From: Saprospiraceae bacterium UBA7328
GTDB lineage: Bacteria; Bacteroidota; Bacteroidia; Chitinophagales; Saprospiraceae
Direction of reading: 5' to 3'
DNA: 60,359 bases
Assembly: GCA_002471345.1 (NCBI GenBank)
Contig: DKPS01000226.1
Span: forward strand, 1 to 60,359
Both the position numbers and the translations under genes were made by a program. This document shows, one piece after another, positions 20,853-29,586 of this stretch. The notes under the pieces are model-generated. The model did no database searches. It was given only the letters and a program-made list of their open reading frames with translations, and was not told the origin of the DNA. Each line of letters starts with the position of its first letter. Position 1 is the stretch's first letter.

Positions 20853-20942
20853 TCTGATAATGATTCAGAACTCAATCAATTAAGGTCCCGCGTAAAAACA
20901 TGTACTTTTTGTCAATTTTAGAAAATAGTTTGACAATGATTT

Positions 20943-21548
20943 TTAATCTTGATCTAATTCATATAACATCTGTTCGGCACTATTTGTAATCTTTTTGTAC
21001 CATCCCAATCCCCACTGAGCTACATAAACCACGAAGACACAACCGATGCCTATAACAAACCACATTTGGGTGTCAAATTCTTTTGCAAAGAAATCTTCTC
21101 CATTTAATAATTTGTCGGCTACAGGAATAGTAATAAACATCATAAAAATGGATGCTACAACTGCCCATTTTTGGAACGCTATAGTTTTTTTTCTTACGTC
21201 CTGATATTGCTGAATTATCTTTTTATAAGTGGAATTTGTTAAATCTATGTTTGACAATTTCTTTAAATAGCCTAATGAGAAATAAGGCATAATGGTCAGA
21301 AATGCTAAAGATATGACACCGCAAACACTCAAGTACCATGTATCTAATTTGTAAAAATTGAGCAAAATAAAAATTGCAATGAAATAGCAAAAGACAGCAC
21401 CTATGGATTCATATTTTGTAATTGTGTTGAATTTGTTTTTGTATTTGATTTGTGTGATTTCCATAATTTTTTGATTATTGATTATTTCTAATTTTTCGAT
21501 TCTCTGACTCAATGATGTCCAGAGTGTTTGCATCTCTTCTAGTTCCAT
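20943..21548 (-). CDS. Membrane protein paired with ECF sigma factor
   Basis: This 201-residue protein has a short N-terminal cytoplasmic segment beginning ELEEMQTLWTSLSQRIEKLE and four or so hydrophobic segments. Its last charged tail ends EQMLYELDQD. It starts 4 bases after the ECF sigma stop codon. That arrangement is typical of a negative regulator or sensor for the sigma factor, though no classical zinc anti-sigma motif (HxxxCxxC) is visible. A second protein of similar size and layout accompanies the ECF gene at 48989. Function is inferred from position. Confidence 0.6.
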   Translation of the reverse strand: MELEEMQTLWTSLSQRIEKLEIINNQKIMEITQIKYKNKFNTITKYESIGAVFCYFIAIFILLNFYKLDTWYLSVCGVISLAFLTIMPYFSLGYLKKLSNIDLTNSTYKKIIQQYQDVRKKTIAFQKWAVVASIFMMFITIPVADKLLNGEDFFAKEFDTQMWFVIGIGCVFVVYVAQWGLGWYKKITNSAEQMLYELDQD

Positions 21549-21552
21549 TGAA

Positions 21553-22044
21553 TTATTTTAATTTGTTATTTTTCAATTTTTGCTTAACCCTGCCTATTCG
21601 AGTACCCACATTTGTATTGCTATAACCTGTAATTTCAGCTATCTCATCATGACTTTTGCCTTCTAAGTACAGTAGTATGATGCCTTTTTCTATGGCATTA
21701 AGATTTCTTATTTGATCATACATGATTTCTAGCTGTTCCTTTAAGTTTTTATCTTCTTCAGGGCTCATTAACATTTCAAAGCTGAATTCATCGGTCAAAA
21801 GTGTTGGTGACCTTTTTGACTTTTGTAAGTGTGCTAGTGCTGTATTTAATGCTACGCGATAGATCCAAGTGGTGAGTTTTGATTTCCCCTTAAAAGAATC
21901 AAAAGATCTCCATAGTTGAAATATGATATCCTGATATAAGTCCTTTTGATCTTCTCTGCTTGAGGCATAGACCTTTGTGATCTTATATATGATCCCTTCG
22001 TTCTTTCTTATGGTCTTGACAAAATAGTCCTCTGTTTGCATCAA
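21553..22044 (-). CDS. ECF RNA polymerase sigma factor
   Basis: This 163-residue protein has both conserved ECF regions. Region 2 includes DQKDLYQDIIFQLWRSFDSFKGKSKLTTWIYRVALNTAL, about residues 30-71. Region 4 includes IEKGIILLYLEGKSHDEIAEITGYSNTNVGTRIGRVKQKLK at the C-terminus. It would direct RNA polymerase to a small regulon. The next gene, four bases downstream, encodes a membrane protein that may restrain it. The signal it answers is unknown. Confidence 0.92.
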   Translation of the reverse strand: MMQTEDYFVKTIRKNEGIIYKITKVYASSREDQKDLYQDIIFQLWRSFDSFKGKSKLTTWIYRVALNTALAHLQKSKRSPTLLTDEFSFEMLMSPEEDKNLKEQLEIMYDQIRNLNAIEKGIILLYLEGKSHDEIAEITGYSNTNVGTRIGRVKQKLKNNKLK

Positions 22045-22235
22045 TTTTTCTGTTACATTCTATTAGTATGAGAAAAAAATAGAAAATCACACTCTTTATA
22101 AAAAAAAATATTCTTGTGGCAATGTGATCAGATATAAGTATTCACTTTCTTCTCTATTAATATTTTCGTACATTTTAGGAGTTTTTTAACCTTAAAGTCA
22201 ATTGAGTTGACTTCCTATTATTAAAACCATTTATA

Positions 22236-23300
22236 ATGAAAACACTATCTAAATTCTGGTTTGTATTTATGCTCCTGTTTACTATCGCATTTAACCCAAC
22301 AGCGACCTCTCAAGATGCGGAGAAGGATATGAATACAACTCTTTTTCAGATGCTATATGATCAAACTGATCATCTTCCTACCATGAAAATCCATACTAAA
22401 GTGAAGGAACTCTTTAAAAATAAAAGTATAACCGAAGAGTATTACATCCCCGGGACAATGTCAATTACAGTTGCTGATGGCGACCCTTTAGAGTTTGACA
22501 TTGAGGCAAAAATCAGAGGTAACACGAGGAAAAAAGTATGTGACAATGCACCTATAAAATTGAAACTGAATAAGGAGCAATTAAAAGCTCTTGGAATCAA
22601 TGCTGATGTAGATAAATTGAAATTAGTACTTCAATGTGAAAATAACCTTAGAAACTTTCAGCAACTTCTAAAGGAGAAGGTGATTTATGATCTATATTCT
22701 GCTATTGATCCAGATAACAGTATGCAATTAAAAATGATTAAACTAGAAATGTATGAAAATGGAGAAATGAAGGAAATGATGAATGCATATTTAGTTGAGG
22801 AAGAAGAAAACTACGCTTTCAGAAAGAATGCTATAGTCTTAGAATCAGGAAAAATTAATTATGCTGCATTGCCTAGAGATGATTATTTCAGATTAGCCTT
22901 CTTTCAATATATGATAGCTAATTGTGACTGGTCTATTGCAAATAAGCACAATATAGAATTGGTCAAGCTTCCAAATGTCAAGAGCCTAGTGTCAGTCCCA
23001 TATGATTTTGATTATGCAGGTTTAGTGAATAATGGATATGCAGTACCGCCAGAGCAATTTCCTATAACAAGTGTAACGCAACGCTACTTTATGATCAGAA
23101 CTCAGATGACTAAAGATGAAGTAGATACAGTAGTTGATTATTATGAGGGCATGAAACCTCAATTCATGGATATTATTGCTAATCAAGAATATATGGATGA
23201 TAAGACAAAGAAAAATGTTACTTCATTTATAGAGGGATTCTACAAATACATAAAAAATAGAGGTAAGGTTTTGAAGGCAGTCAAACCTAGGAATGGGTAA
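22236..23300 (+). CDS. Secreted CotH-like (atypical kinase fold) protein
   Basis: This 354-residue protein has a cleavable signal peptide (FWFVFMLLFTIAFNPTATSQ). I do not recognise a close family with certainty. The order of motifs resembles CotH spore-coat kinases: AKIRGNTRKKV near residue 90, KLVLQCENNLRNFQQLLKEK near 130, MYENGEMKEMMNAYLVEEEE near 180, YMIANCDWSIANKHNIEL near 225 and VPYDFDYAG near 255. In CotH proteins the corresponding positions bind ATP and metal. No kinase-like partner substrate is adjacent. A secreted phosphotransferase or a structural relative is possible. Confidence 0.55.
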   Translation: MKTLSKFWFVFMLLFTIAFNPTATSQDAEKDMNTTLFQMLYDQTDHLPTMKIHTKVKELFKNKSITEEYYIPGTMSITVADGDPLEFDIEAKIRGNTRKKVCDNAPIKLKLNKEQLKALGINADVDKLKLVLQCENNLRNFQQLLKEKVIYDLYSAIDPDNSMQLKMIKLEMYENGEMKEMMNAYLVEEEENYAFRKNAIVLESGKINYAALPRDDYFRLAFFQYMIANCDWSIANKHNIELVKLPNVKSLVSVPYDFDYAGLVNNGYAVPPEQFPITSVTQRYFMIRTQMTKDEVDTVVDYYEGMKPQFMDIIANQEYMDDKTKKNVTSFIEGFYKYIKNRGKVLKAVKPRNG

Positions 23301-23913
23301 GAGGAGTTCGATGAGAAATGTCATTATGGCTTAAAATTTCAAAAGATTTTCCCTTTTGAATAACTTTGTAGAGTCCCACATTACTTATCTTATAAGATTC
23401 CATTTCAGAGTATGGTTCTTCTTGAAGAGCACATAATAGACCTCTCATTGCTCTGCCGTGAGAACAGAGTAGAATTGTTTTTTCTTTGCGATCTTTTAGC
23501 TCATTTACAAAAGAAGAAAGCCTTTTCTTAAGGTCCTGTGCTGTTTCACCGTTATTTATTCCTATATCTAGATTTCCTCTAGACCATTCATCCACAATAC
23601 TTTTATATAAAACAACTGATTCTTTAGTTCCTTTTTGCCCTTCTGCATCTCCCCATGACATTTCATCGATTCTTTTGTCCGCAATGATAACTGGGCCATT
23701 TTTTATCCAAGGACTGATGGTTTGTTTTGTTCTTTTGAGAGCTGAATGAATGATAAGGTCAAAATAAACTTCATTGCGATAATGGCGATAAAATTGTTCT
23801 GCTTGAATCATTCCCAAATCATTCAAATCAGAATCTACTCCACTTCCTTGTACAATTCCGTTTTTATTGTAATCTGTCTGGCCATGCCTGATGCAATAAA
23901 TCACTTTGTCCAT
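23287..23913 (-). CDS. Histidine phosphatase, phosphoglycerate mutase-like
   Basis: This 208-residue protein belongs to the histidine phosphatase superfamily. The catalytic RHGQTDYN lies at residues 9-16 (H10) and is followed by the NDLG segment. A second arginine is in HSALKRTKQT, the acid glutamate is near DEMSWGDAEG, and the second histidine is in LLCSHGRAMRGLL. Members dephosphorylate small metabolites or sugars, and the substrate cannot be named from sequence. It overlaps the end of the CotH-like gene by 14 bases and is divergent from the glycosyltransferase at 23950. Confidence 0.88.
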   Translation of the reverse strand: MDKVIYCIRHGQTDYNKNGIVQGSGVDSDLNDLGMIQAEQFYRHYRNEVYFDLIIHSALKRTKQTISPWIKNGPVIIADKRIDEMSWGDAEGQKGTKESVVLYKSIVDEWSRGNLDIGINNGETAQDLKKRLSSFVNELKDRKEKTILLCSHGRAMRGLLCALQEEPYSEMESYKISNVGLYKVIQKGKSFEILSHNDISHRTPLTHS

Positions 23914-23949
23914 TCGCGCTATATTTATCCTATAAAGTTAGAAAGATAA

Positions 23950-24873
23950 ATGCTATCAATACTGATTCCAATATATGAGGTTAAGGTGGAAAAATTAGTG
24001 ATTAAGCTAGTCAAACAATGTCATGGTTCTAAGATTGAATTCGAAATAATATGTTTTGATGATGGATCTTCAGAAAAAGTGAAATCTGCAAATAAGGCCA
24101 TTGACCTGATTATGGGTGTAAACTATGTCGAATTATCAGAAAATAAAGGGAGGGCTAAGATTAGAAATCTCTTAGCTAAAATGGCTAGATATGAGTACTT
24201 GCTCTTTTTGGATTGCGATTCAAAGATCACAGGAAAGAAATTTATTGAAAAATACATTTCAAATTTAGACGGAAGAATGGTCATTTGCGGAGGGCGGAAG
24301 TATTCGCAAACTCCACCCAAGAATGAAGGAAAGTATCTGCATTGGCTGTATGGTACAAAAAGAGAATCAAAGTCGATGTCGTATAGAAAAAGGAAAAAGG
24401 CAGAGTTCTTTCATTCTAATAATTTTGTCATTGATAAACACACATTATTTGAAAACCCTTTTGACGAATCTATTTCTGGATATGGTTATGAAGATTTAGC
24501 TCTGGCACATCAGATAACTCAGAGAGGTATTCCTATTATGCATATAGACAATCCAACCGTTCATGAAGGATTAGAATCTGTAAATGATTTTATAGACAAA
24601 TCTATTATTGCTACCAGTAACCTCTGGTTATTACACAAAGAACGAAGAGTTCCATACACTCGATTGATCAAAGCTTACAAGTTTTTGGACTCATATTATC
24701 TTAAAAACTGGTTTTTGAGAATAATCAATATAAGAAAAGATAAGTTTTTAGCCAATCTGAGATCACAATCTCCCAAACTCTACAATTTAGATTTATTGAA
24801 GTTAACTCACTTTTGCGAGCTCTCTATTGAGCAAAAAAAGGAAGAAAACTGTGGAAAAAGGCTGAATTCTTAA
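23950..24873 (+). CDS. Family 2 glycosyltransferase
   Basis: This 307-residue protein begins with SILIPIYEVKVEKL and has the GT2 nucleotide-sugar elements FDDGSSEKVK (near 36), ENKGRAKIRNLLA (near 63) and the DCDSKI metal motif (near 84). GYGYEDLALAHQI is the usual GT-A acceptor-side ED motif. There are no strong membrane segments. Such enzymes build cell-surface polysaccharide or glycolipids, but there is no surrounding polysaccharide cluster. Acceptor and sugar are unknown. Confidence 0.88.
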   Translation: MLSILIPIYEVKVEKLVIKLVKQCHGSKIEFEIICFDDGSSEKVKSANKAIDLIMGVNYVELSENKGRAKIRNLLAKMARYEYLLFLDCDSKITGKKFIEKYISNLDGRMVICGGRKYSQTPPKNEGKYLHWLYGTKRESKSMSYRKRKKAEFFHSNNFVIDKHTLFENPFDESISGYGYEDLALAHQITQRGIPIMHIDNPTVHEGLESVNDFIDKSIIATSNLWLLHKERRVPYTRLIKAYKFLDSYYLKNWFLRIINIRKDKFLANLRSQSPKLYNLDLLKLTHFCELSIEQKKEENCGKRLNS

Positions 24874-25245
24874 CAAATGTATAAGGGTTGAATCTGTGTC
24901 TTTTTTATTTTTGTTCGTCTAAATGGTATAAGATTGGTACGGTTTTCTCAATGTATTAGATACCAAGAAGATCTCTGAAAGATAGAGGTCTCAATAAATT
25001 GAAAAAATGGACAAAGAAAATTTCGACATATTATGGTATGTTGGAATATGACATAACGAATCCTTCGTTAAACTAGTATATCATATGTTAAATATAATAC
25101 TGATAGGCTAAAAATTTCGTGGATTTTTGCGTGGTATGCTAGGTTATGTTAAATTTGTCTTAAAGATATATTTCAAAGTATACCTTTTTCATGATGACGT
25201 TTTTGCCTGATCTGTTGTGAGGTCAGGCTTTTTTTATGCCTCATA
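24874..25245. other. Noncoding stretch with hairpins, possible small RNA
   Basis: No protein gene was found in these 372 bases. They hold a near-perfect hairpin (AGATCTCT at 24969-24976 with AGAGGTCT at 24984-24991) and end in a rightward intrinsic terminator at 25205-25235. That terminator is over 300 bases past the glycosyltransferase stop, far for a simple 3' end. A separate small transcript ending at it is possible. Confidence 0.4.
25205..25235 (+). terminator. Intrinsic terminator
   Basis: GCCTGA (25205-25210) pairs with TCAGGC (25223-25228) and is followed by seven T. It is well formed for rightward transcripts. The nearest upstream gene on that strand ends at 24873. Confidence 0.75.
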
Positions 25246-26316
25246 CTAAAATTCCACAGCTATATTAGCCATATTTCCTGATTGTATTATTTCGTGTAAT
25301 TCATCTTTTAATGCAGTTCCTCTTTCGGATATTTCAGTCCAATACTTTGCTCTGCCATCTTGATCTTCACCAAATTCTAGGAAGTCATCTCTTGAACTAA
25401 TTTTACCTTTTGGTAGTGATCTTACATATTCAGCGCTAGGGTGCACCATGATCACATTGCTCAAGTCTTCTCCTTTGGCTCTTCTGTATTTTAATGATTT
25501 ATCCATCCAGCCAGGTGCTAAGTCAGGAAAAAAATGAGGCATTAATACTAGTCCCTCTTGATAATAAGGCAAGACCATATGATAATCAGTAAGACCTCCA
25601 TCCCAAAAGGTATTGTGCTCTTGTCCATTTACAGATTGGACTCCATTCATCACAAGTGGTATAGCCGCTGTGGCCATGAGGACATCTCTGAATTTCTGCT
25701 GATCTAATTGGACAAGGTCTGTTGAAAGCACTGATTTTGACTGATCAAATGGCATTTCCATCTGAGTAGAAAAGATATAACGATCGAATGAAAGCCCAAT
25801 TAATTTTCTGCTTAGTGCATTAGTTAAGAAATTGAAAAGTAATCCTGGATATACATTATATTTTGATGTGCCTCTTAAAATTCCTTTTCCTCGAGCGGCA
25901 AAAATGTTTAAATTGACTTTTTGATTATTAATAATGAAGGAAATGTCATCATCAGTAATTGTTTTCAATAGTGTGGAATGACATCCTCGGCTTATCTCAT
26001 CCGTTGTAATAGGCATTTGATAAACTTCATCAGCATATCTATCCCTTAGTCTTTGTAGTGCAGGACCTGGATTAGACGTTGACATACACGCCATTTGCCA
26101 TCCACCTACTGAAGAACCTAAAAGGTTAATTTTTCCTTCGGTAAATGGAAGTATATGTTCTGCTATATAACGCGTAAGATGATAAATGACAAACCATTTG
26201 GGACCTCCTGCTGCTGCTGATATTGCTTTTACATCTTTAGGGTTAAATCCATTTTTCTTGAGATGTTTTAATGCTTTTGGCCCTGCCTTTATAACTAAAT
26301 TATTGTTTTGACTCAT
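25246..26316 (-). CDS. Patatin-like phospholipase
   Basis: This 356-residue protein has the patatin catalytic features. AAGGPKWF near residue 36 is the oxyanion-hole region. LLGSSVGGW holds the GxSxG nucleophile serine near 68, and WDGGLTDYH holds the catalytic aspartate near 234. Patatins hydrolyse acyl groups from phospholipids or other esters with a Ser-Asp dyad. There is no signal peptide, so it is probably cytoplasmic or membrane-peripheral. It stands alone, divergent from the BASS transporter gene. Confidence 0.88.
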   Translation of the reverse strand: MSQNNNLVIKAGPKALKHLKKNGFNPKDVKAISAAAGGPKWFVIYHLTRYIAEHILPFTEGKINLLGSSVGGWQMACMSTSNPGPALQRLRDRYADEVYQMPITTDEISRGCHSTLLKTITDDDISFIINNQKVNLNIFAARGKGILRGTSKYNVYPGLLFNFLTNALSRKLIGLSFDRYIFSTQMEMPFDQSKSVLSTDLVQLDQQKFRDVLMATAAIPLVMNGVQSVNGQEHNTFWDGGLTDYHMVLPYYQEGLVLMPHFFPDLAPGWMDKSLKYRRAKGEDLSNVIMVHPSAEYVRSLPKGKISSRDDFLEFGEDQDGRAKYWTEISERGTALKDELHEIIQSGNMANIAVEF

Positions 26317-26419
26317 TCTAAAAATAATCGAACCTGATCAGTTATTCAAAAGACCGAAAGATATTGTAAAATCGATTATTAGTAAGAGATACAGCTTTAA
26401 TTACTATTTTGCTTTCCTC

Positions 26420-27313
26420 ATGCACGAAGTGGACCAACTGATAGTTAATTTTAATGAGGATTCAGCTTTTATCTTGAATTTGAGCCTTGGTGTTATAATG
26501 TTTAGCGTCGCTCTTGGCCTCACTTTAAATGATTTTAAGCGAGTAATAAAAAGCCCTAAATCAGTAGTATTAGGTCTTTTTTCTCAGTTTTTCTTGCTCC
26601 CGCTTATTACATTTTTATTGATCATTTTGATAAACCCCGTTCCTAGTATTGCCTTAGGCATGTTTATGGTGGCCTCTTGTCCAGGAGGTAATGTTTCTAA
26701 TTTTATGTCTTCTGTAGCAAAGGCAAATGTGGCATTGTCTGTGAGCTTATCTGCTGTTGCCACTGCTTTGGCGGTATTTTTAACACCATTAAATTTTGCA
26801 TTGTGGTCAGGACTATATGAACCTACTTCTGGGTTTCTATCAGATATTAATGTTTCTAAATGGGAGATGGTAAGAACGGTATGTATCATTATGGGATTGC
26901 CTCTAATACTCGGAATGTGGTGTAGAAGTAAATTCTATAATTTTACTTTATGGATTGAGAAACCAATTCGAATAATTGCATTATTAATTTTTGGCGTTCT
27001 AGTAGTTACAGCACTTTATCTCAACTTCGATGCATTTTGGGCTAATCTTTACTATGTTTTGTTTATAGTTTTAGGTCATAACTTTTTGGCATTTTTTACC
27101 GGTTTTTCATTGGCTAAAGGTTTTCAACTACCATGGAAAGATGTGAAGTCATTAACAATAGAAACTGGGATTCAAAACTCTGGATTGGGACTACTTTTGA
27201 TTTTTACATTCTTTAATGGATTAGGTGGAATGGCATTGGTCGCAGCATGGTGGGGTATATGGCATTTGATCTCTGGTTTGAGTCTTTCATATTATTGGAA
27301 AAGTAGAGTATAG
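26420..27313 (+). CDS. Bile acid:sodium symporter (BASS) family transporter
   Basis: This 297-residue membrane protein has about nine hydrophobic segments and BASS/SBF motifs. These are SCPGGNVSNFMSSVAKAN near residue 93, a sodium-site region, and ETGIQNSGLGLLL near 250 in the second crossover helix. Bacterial members import organic acids such as pantoate or 2-keto acids with sodium. It is followed after 4 bases by an acyltransferase gene, and the three genes 26420-28866 probably form one transcript. Substrate unknown. Confidence 0.88.
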   Translation: MHEVDQLIVNFNEDSAFILNLSLGVIMFSVALGLTLNDFKRVIKSPKSVVLGLFSQFFLLPLITFLLIILINPVPSIALGMFMVASCPGGNVSNFMSSVAKANVALSVSLSAVATALAVFLTPLNFALWSGLYEPTSGFLSDINVSKWEMVRTVCIIMGLPLILGMWCRSKFYNFTLWIEKPIRIIALLIFGVLVVTALYLNFDAFWANLYYVLFIVLGHNFLAFFTGFSLAKGFQLPWKDVKSLTIETGIQNSGLGLLLIFTFFNGLGGMALVAAWWGIWHLISGLSLSYYWKSRV

Positions 27314-27317
27314 GCAG

Positions 27318-28379
27318 ATGAAAACTCTTTTTTACTGGACAATTAGGAATCTTTGCAAAGTTGGAGCAAAGTTTTATTTTAGGAAGATTGAGATCAATGG
27401 CATGCCACAGATTCCTTCAGATGGACCAGTTATATATGCCCCGAATCATCAAAACGCCTTTCTTGATGCTATTTTAATAGGTGTGTTTTCTCCAAAACCA
27501 GTGGCGTTTTTCACACGAGGTGACATTTTTGTTCAACCTTATTTATGGTTTTTGAATGCATTGAATATGCTTCCTGTTTTCAGGGCAGTTGATGGATTCT
27601 CAATGGCGGCTCAAAATGATAAAACATTTGATTTAGCAGTACAAACCTTGTTAAATGACAAACCACTAATGATCTTCCCTGAAGCAAATCATGATTATCC
27701 CTATACTTTAAGAACACTATCTAAAGGAACAGCACGTATTGCTTTTGCTACTCAATCAAGATCTACTAAACCCGTTTACATAGTTCCAGTTGGTTTGAAT
27801 TATTTTAGGCGACACTCTCCTCGTTTTAAGTTGATAATTAACTATGGTAAGCCGATTCCATTGAAAGATTATTCATCCCTTTATAAAGAGCATAAAGGAC
27901 AAGCCTTGAGTGCAGTGAGGAAAGAGATGACTAATGTTTTAAAGAGTGAAATGATCATTCCTGATTTGGATGCAAATTATGAAGATACCGCAAGAATATT
28001 TAGTCGCAAGAATGAGAACTTGACCTTTAAAGAATTACAAGAAAACCGGCAAACACAAATCAATAATGATGAAGTCTTATACGACGGTCTCAAAGCTGTT
28101 GTATTCTTTCTCAGCATAATAAATTTTGTGCCCATCTTGCTTTCTAATTATTTAGTTTCTCTTTTTAAAGACCCTGTTTTTGAAGGTTCAATGAAGTTTG
28201 GTGTAGCAGCGTTATTCTGTCCTCTATGGTATGTCGGTCTTTTCTTCTTACTTGGATCAATTTGGAATTACAATATTTCCACTATAATTATTGCTATTTC
28301 TTTAGCACTATTATTTATTAGACAAGAATTGAAAAGGTTATATACTGATACAGAGCATGTATTCATAACTAAATGGTAG
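27318..28379 (+). CDS. Glycerolipid acyltransferase, PlsC/GPAT family
   Basis: This 353-residue protein has the LPLAT acyltransferase blocks. APNHQNAFLDAIL (near residue 36) carries the catalytic histidine and aspartate, and FPEANHDYPYTLRTLSKGTARIAF (near 115) is the glycerophosphate-binding block. The H-x5-D spacing and the second block look more like eukaryotic Gat1/Sct1-type glycerol phosphate acyltransferases than E. coli PlsC. The C-terminus has two or three hydrophobic segments that anchor it. It probably acylates glycerol-3-phosphate or lysophosphatidate. Confidence 0.85.
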   Translation: MKTLFYWTIRNLCKVGAKFYFRKIEINGMPQIPSDGPVIYAPNHQNAFLDAILIGVFSPKPVAFFTRGDIFVQPYLWFLNALNMLPVFRAVDGFSMAAQNDKTFDLAVQTLLNDKPLMIFPEANHDYPYTLRTLSKGTARIAFATQSRSTKPVYIVPVGLNYFRRHSPRFKLIINYGKPIPLKDYSSLYKEHKGQALSAVRKEMTNVLKSEMIIPDLDANYEDTARIFSRKNENLTFKELQENRQTQINNDEVLYDGLKAVVFFLSIINFVPILLSNYLVSLFKDPVFEGSMKFGVAALFCPLWYVGLFFLLGSIWNYNISTIIIAISLALLFIRQELKRLYTDTEHVFITKW

Positions 28380-28389
28380 AATAGGGCAT

Positions 28390-28866
28390 ATGAAGATTTT
28401 GTTATTCGCACCGGAGTATAGACCTAATCTTTCTAATATGATTAGAACTGCCGAATTTTATGGTTTTAAAAAGATTTATATCTATGATAGGAATGGATTG
28501 ATGAATCCTCCTTCTAATAAAGTAAGTCGAGCTGATATGAATCACATGGCTAGAGTTTGGACGGCAGGGGCAATTGAACACATAGAAATTATAGTCGTAG
28601 ATGATGTAGGAAGTTTTATTACTGAACATCAAGGAAGATCAATTGCAACATTAGTATCTGAAGATGCTTGTTCGATATATCATTTTGAATTTAAAAAGAA
28701 TGATTTGATTATTATGGGGCCAGAAAAAGAAGGGCTTCCTGATGACTTAATTACTATATCAAGTGATCAATTGTTCATTCCCAATAGAGGTAAAACAGAC
28801 TGTTTAAATGTTTCAGTGAGTTTAGGAATTGTTATAAACGAGGCTATTAGGCAATTGTATTCTTGA
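28390..28866 (+). CDS. SPOUT (TrmH/SpoU) RNA methyltransferase
   Basis: This 158-residue protein is a minimal SpoU-type methyltransferase that would 2'-O-methylate tRNA or rRNA using S-adenosylmethionine. All three motifs are present: NLSNMIRTAEFYG near the start, IIMGPEKEGLP near 113, and IPNRGKTDCLNVSVSLGIVI near 133, which forms the trefoil knot. It lacks any extra RNA-binding domain. The usual motif 3 has SLNVS; here it reads CLNVS. It starts 10 bases after the acyltransferase gene. Confidence 0.88.
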   Translation: MKILLFAPEYRPNLSNMIRTAEFYGFKKIYIYDRNGLMNPPSNKVSRADMNHMARVWTAGAIEHIEIIVVDDVGSFITEHQGRSIATLVSEDACSIYHFEFKKNDLIIMGPEKEGLPDDLITISSDQLFIPNRGKTDCLNVSVSLGIVINEAIRQLYS

Positions 28867-28889
28867 TTAGTTCTGATGATGCATTCTTT

Positions 28890-28920
28890 ATGTGAATTTT
28901 CAAAATTCATATTTCTTTTG
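28890..28920. terminator. Weak hairpin after the SPOUT gene
   Basis: GAATT and AATTC in TGTGAATTTTCAAAATTCAT form a short stem, followed by ATTTCTTTTG. It lies between convergent genes and may end the rightward transcript. The stem is short and AT-rich. Confidence 0.35.
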
Positions 28921-28926
28921 AATTAA

Positions 28927-29586
28927 TCATGATCGTTTTAGAGTTTTGATATCAGCAATAAGTTGTTTGATATCAGCTTTGTTGAGACCATTATATATTC
29001 CTCTTATATGCTTTTGTTGATCTATTAATACAAAATTTTCTGTATGTAAAAAGTCATCTTCTTCCATTTCTAGCCCCATATCCTGTTCAACAAAGTAATC
29101 GAATCTACCTAGTCGATATATTTCACTTCTTTTTCCAGTTACAAGATGCCATTTGTCGGCATTAATCCCTCTTTCAACAGCATATGTTTTTAGAATAGGT
29201 ACAGAATCTCTTTTTGGAGTAACAGAATGTGAAAGAAGTCTTACCTCATCGTCATTTATGAATTCATCATGAAGGATGGCCATGTTTTGTGTCATCTTGG
29301 GGCATATGCCTGGGCAAGCCGTGAAAAAAAAATCTGTCACATATATCTTATTTTGGAAGGTGTTTTGGTCAATAGTGTCACCCAACTGATTGAATAATTC
29401 AAATGCGGATATTTTATGAAAATCAGATAATTCTCCATTGTCTGCCTCTATCCACTTTGGAGTAAAAGTAGCCTCGTCGTAATAGGGGAGAGATGCTACT
29501 CGACTATTGTTGACAATCTTTGAATTGCAAGAAATAAAAGACAATAATGCAATTATTATCCAAAAAATGTTATTCGTATTGTACAT
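28927..29586 (-). CDS. SCO1/SenC family copper-binding lipoprotein
   Basis: This 219-residue protein has a lipoprotein signal (FWIIIALLSFISC) and a thioredoxin-like SCO domain. The copper-binding cysteines are in TACPGICPKM near residue 93, followed by LLSHSVTPKRD and a later histidine segment (DKWHLVTG). SCO proteins hand copper to cytochrome c oxidase CuA or reduce its thiols outside the cytoplasm. The gene overlaps the upstream MORN-repeat gene by 17 bases, and that gene overlaps a YHYH-domain gene, so the three look co-expressed. Confidence 0.9.
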   Translation of the reverse strand: MYNTNNIFWIIIALLSFISCNSKIVNNSRVASLPYYDEATFTPKWIEADNGELSDFHKISAFELFNQLGDTIDQNTFQNKIYVTDFFFTACPGICPKMTQNMAILHDEFINDDEVRLLSHSVTPKRDSVPILKTYAVERGINADKWHLVTGKRSEIYRLGRFDYFVEQDMGLEMEEDDFLHTENFVLIDQQKHIRGIYNGLNKADIKQLIADIKTLKRS

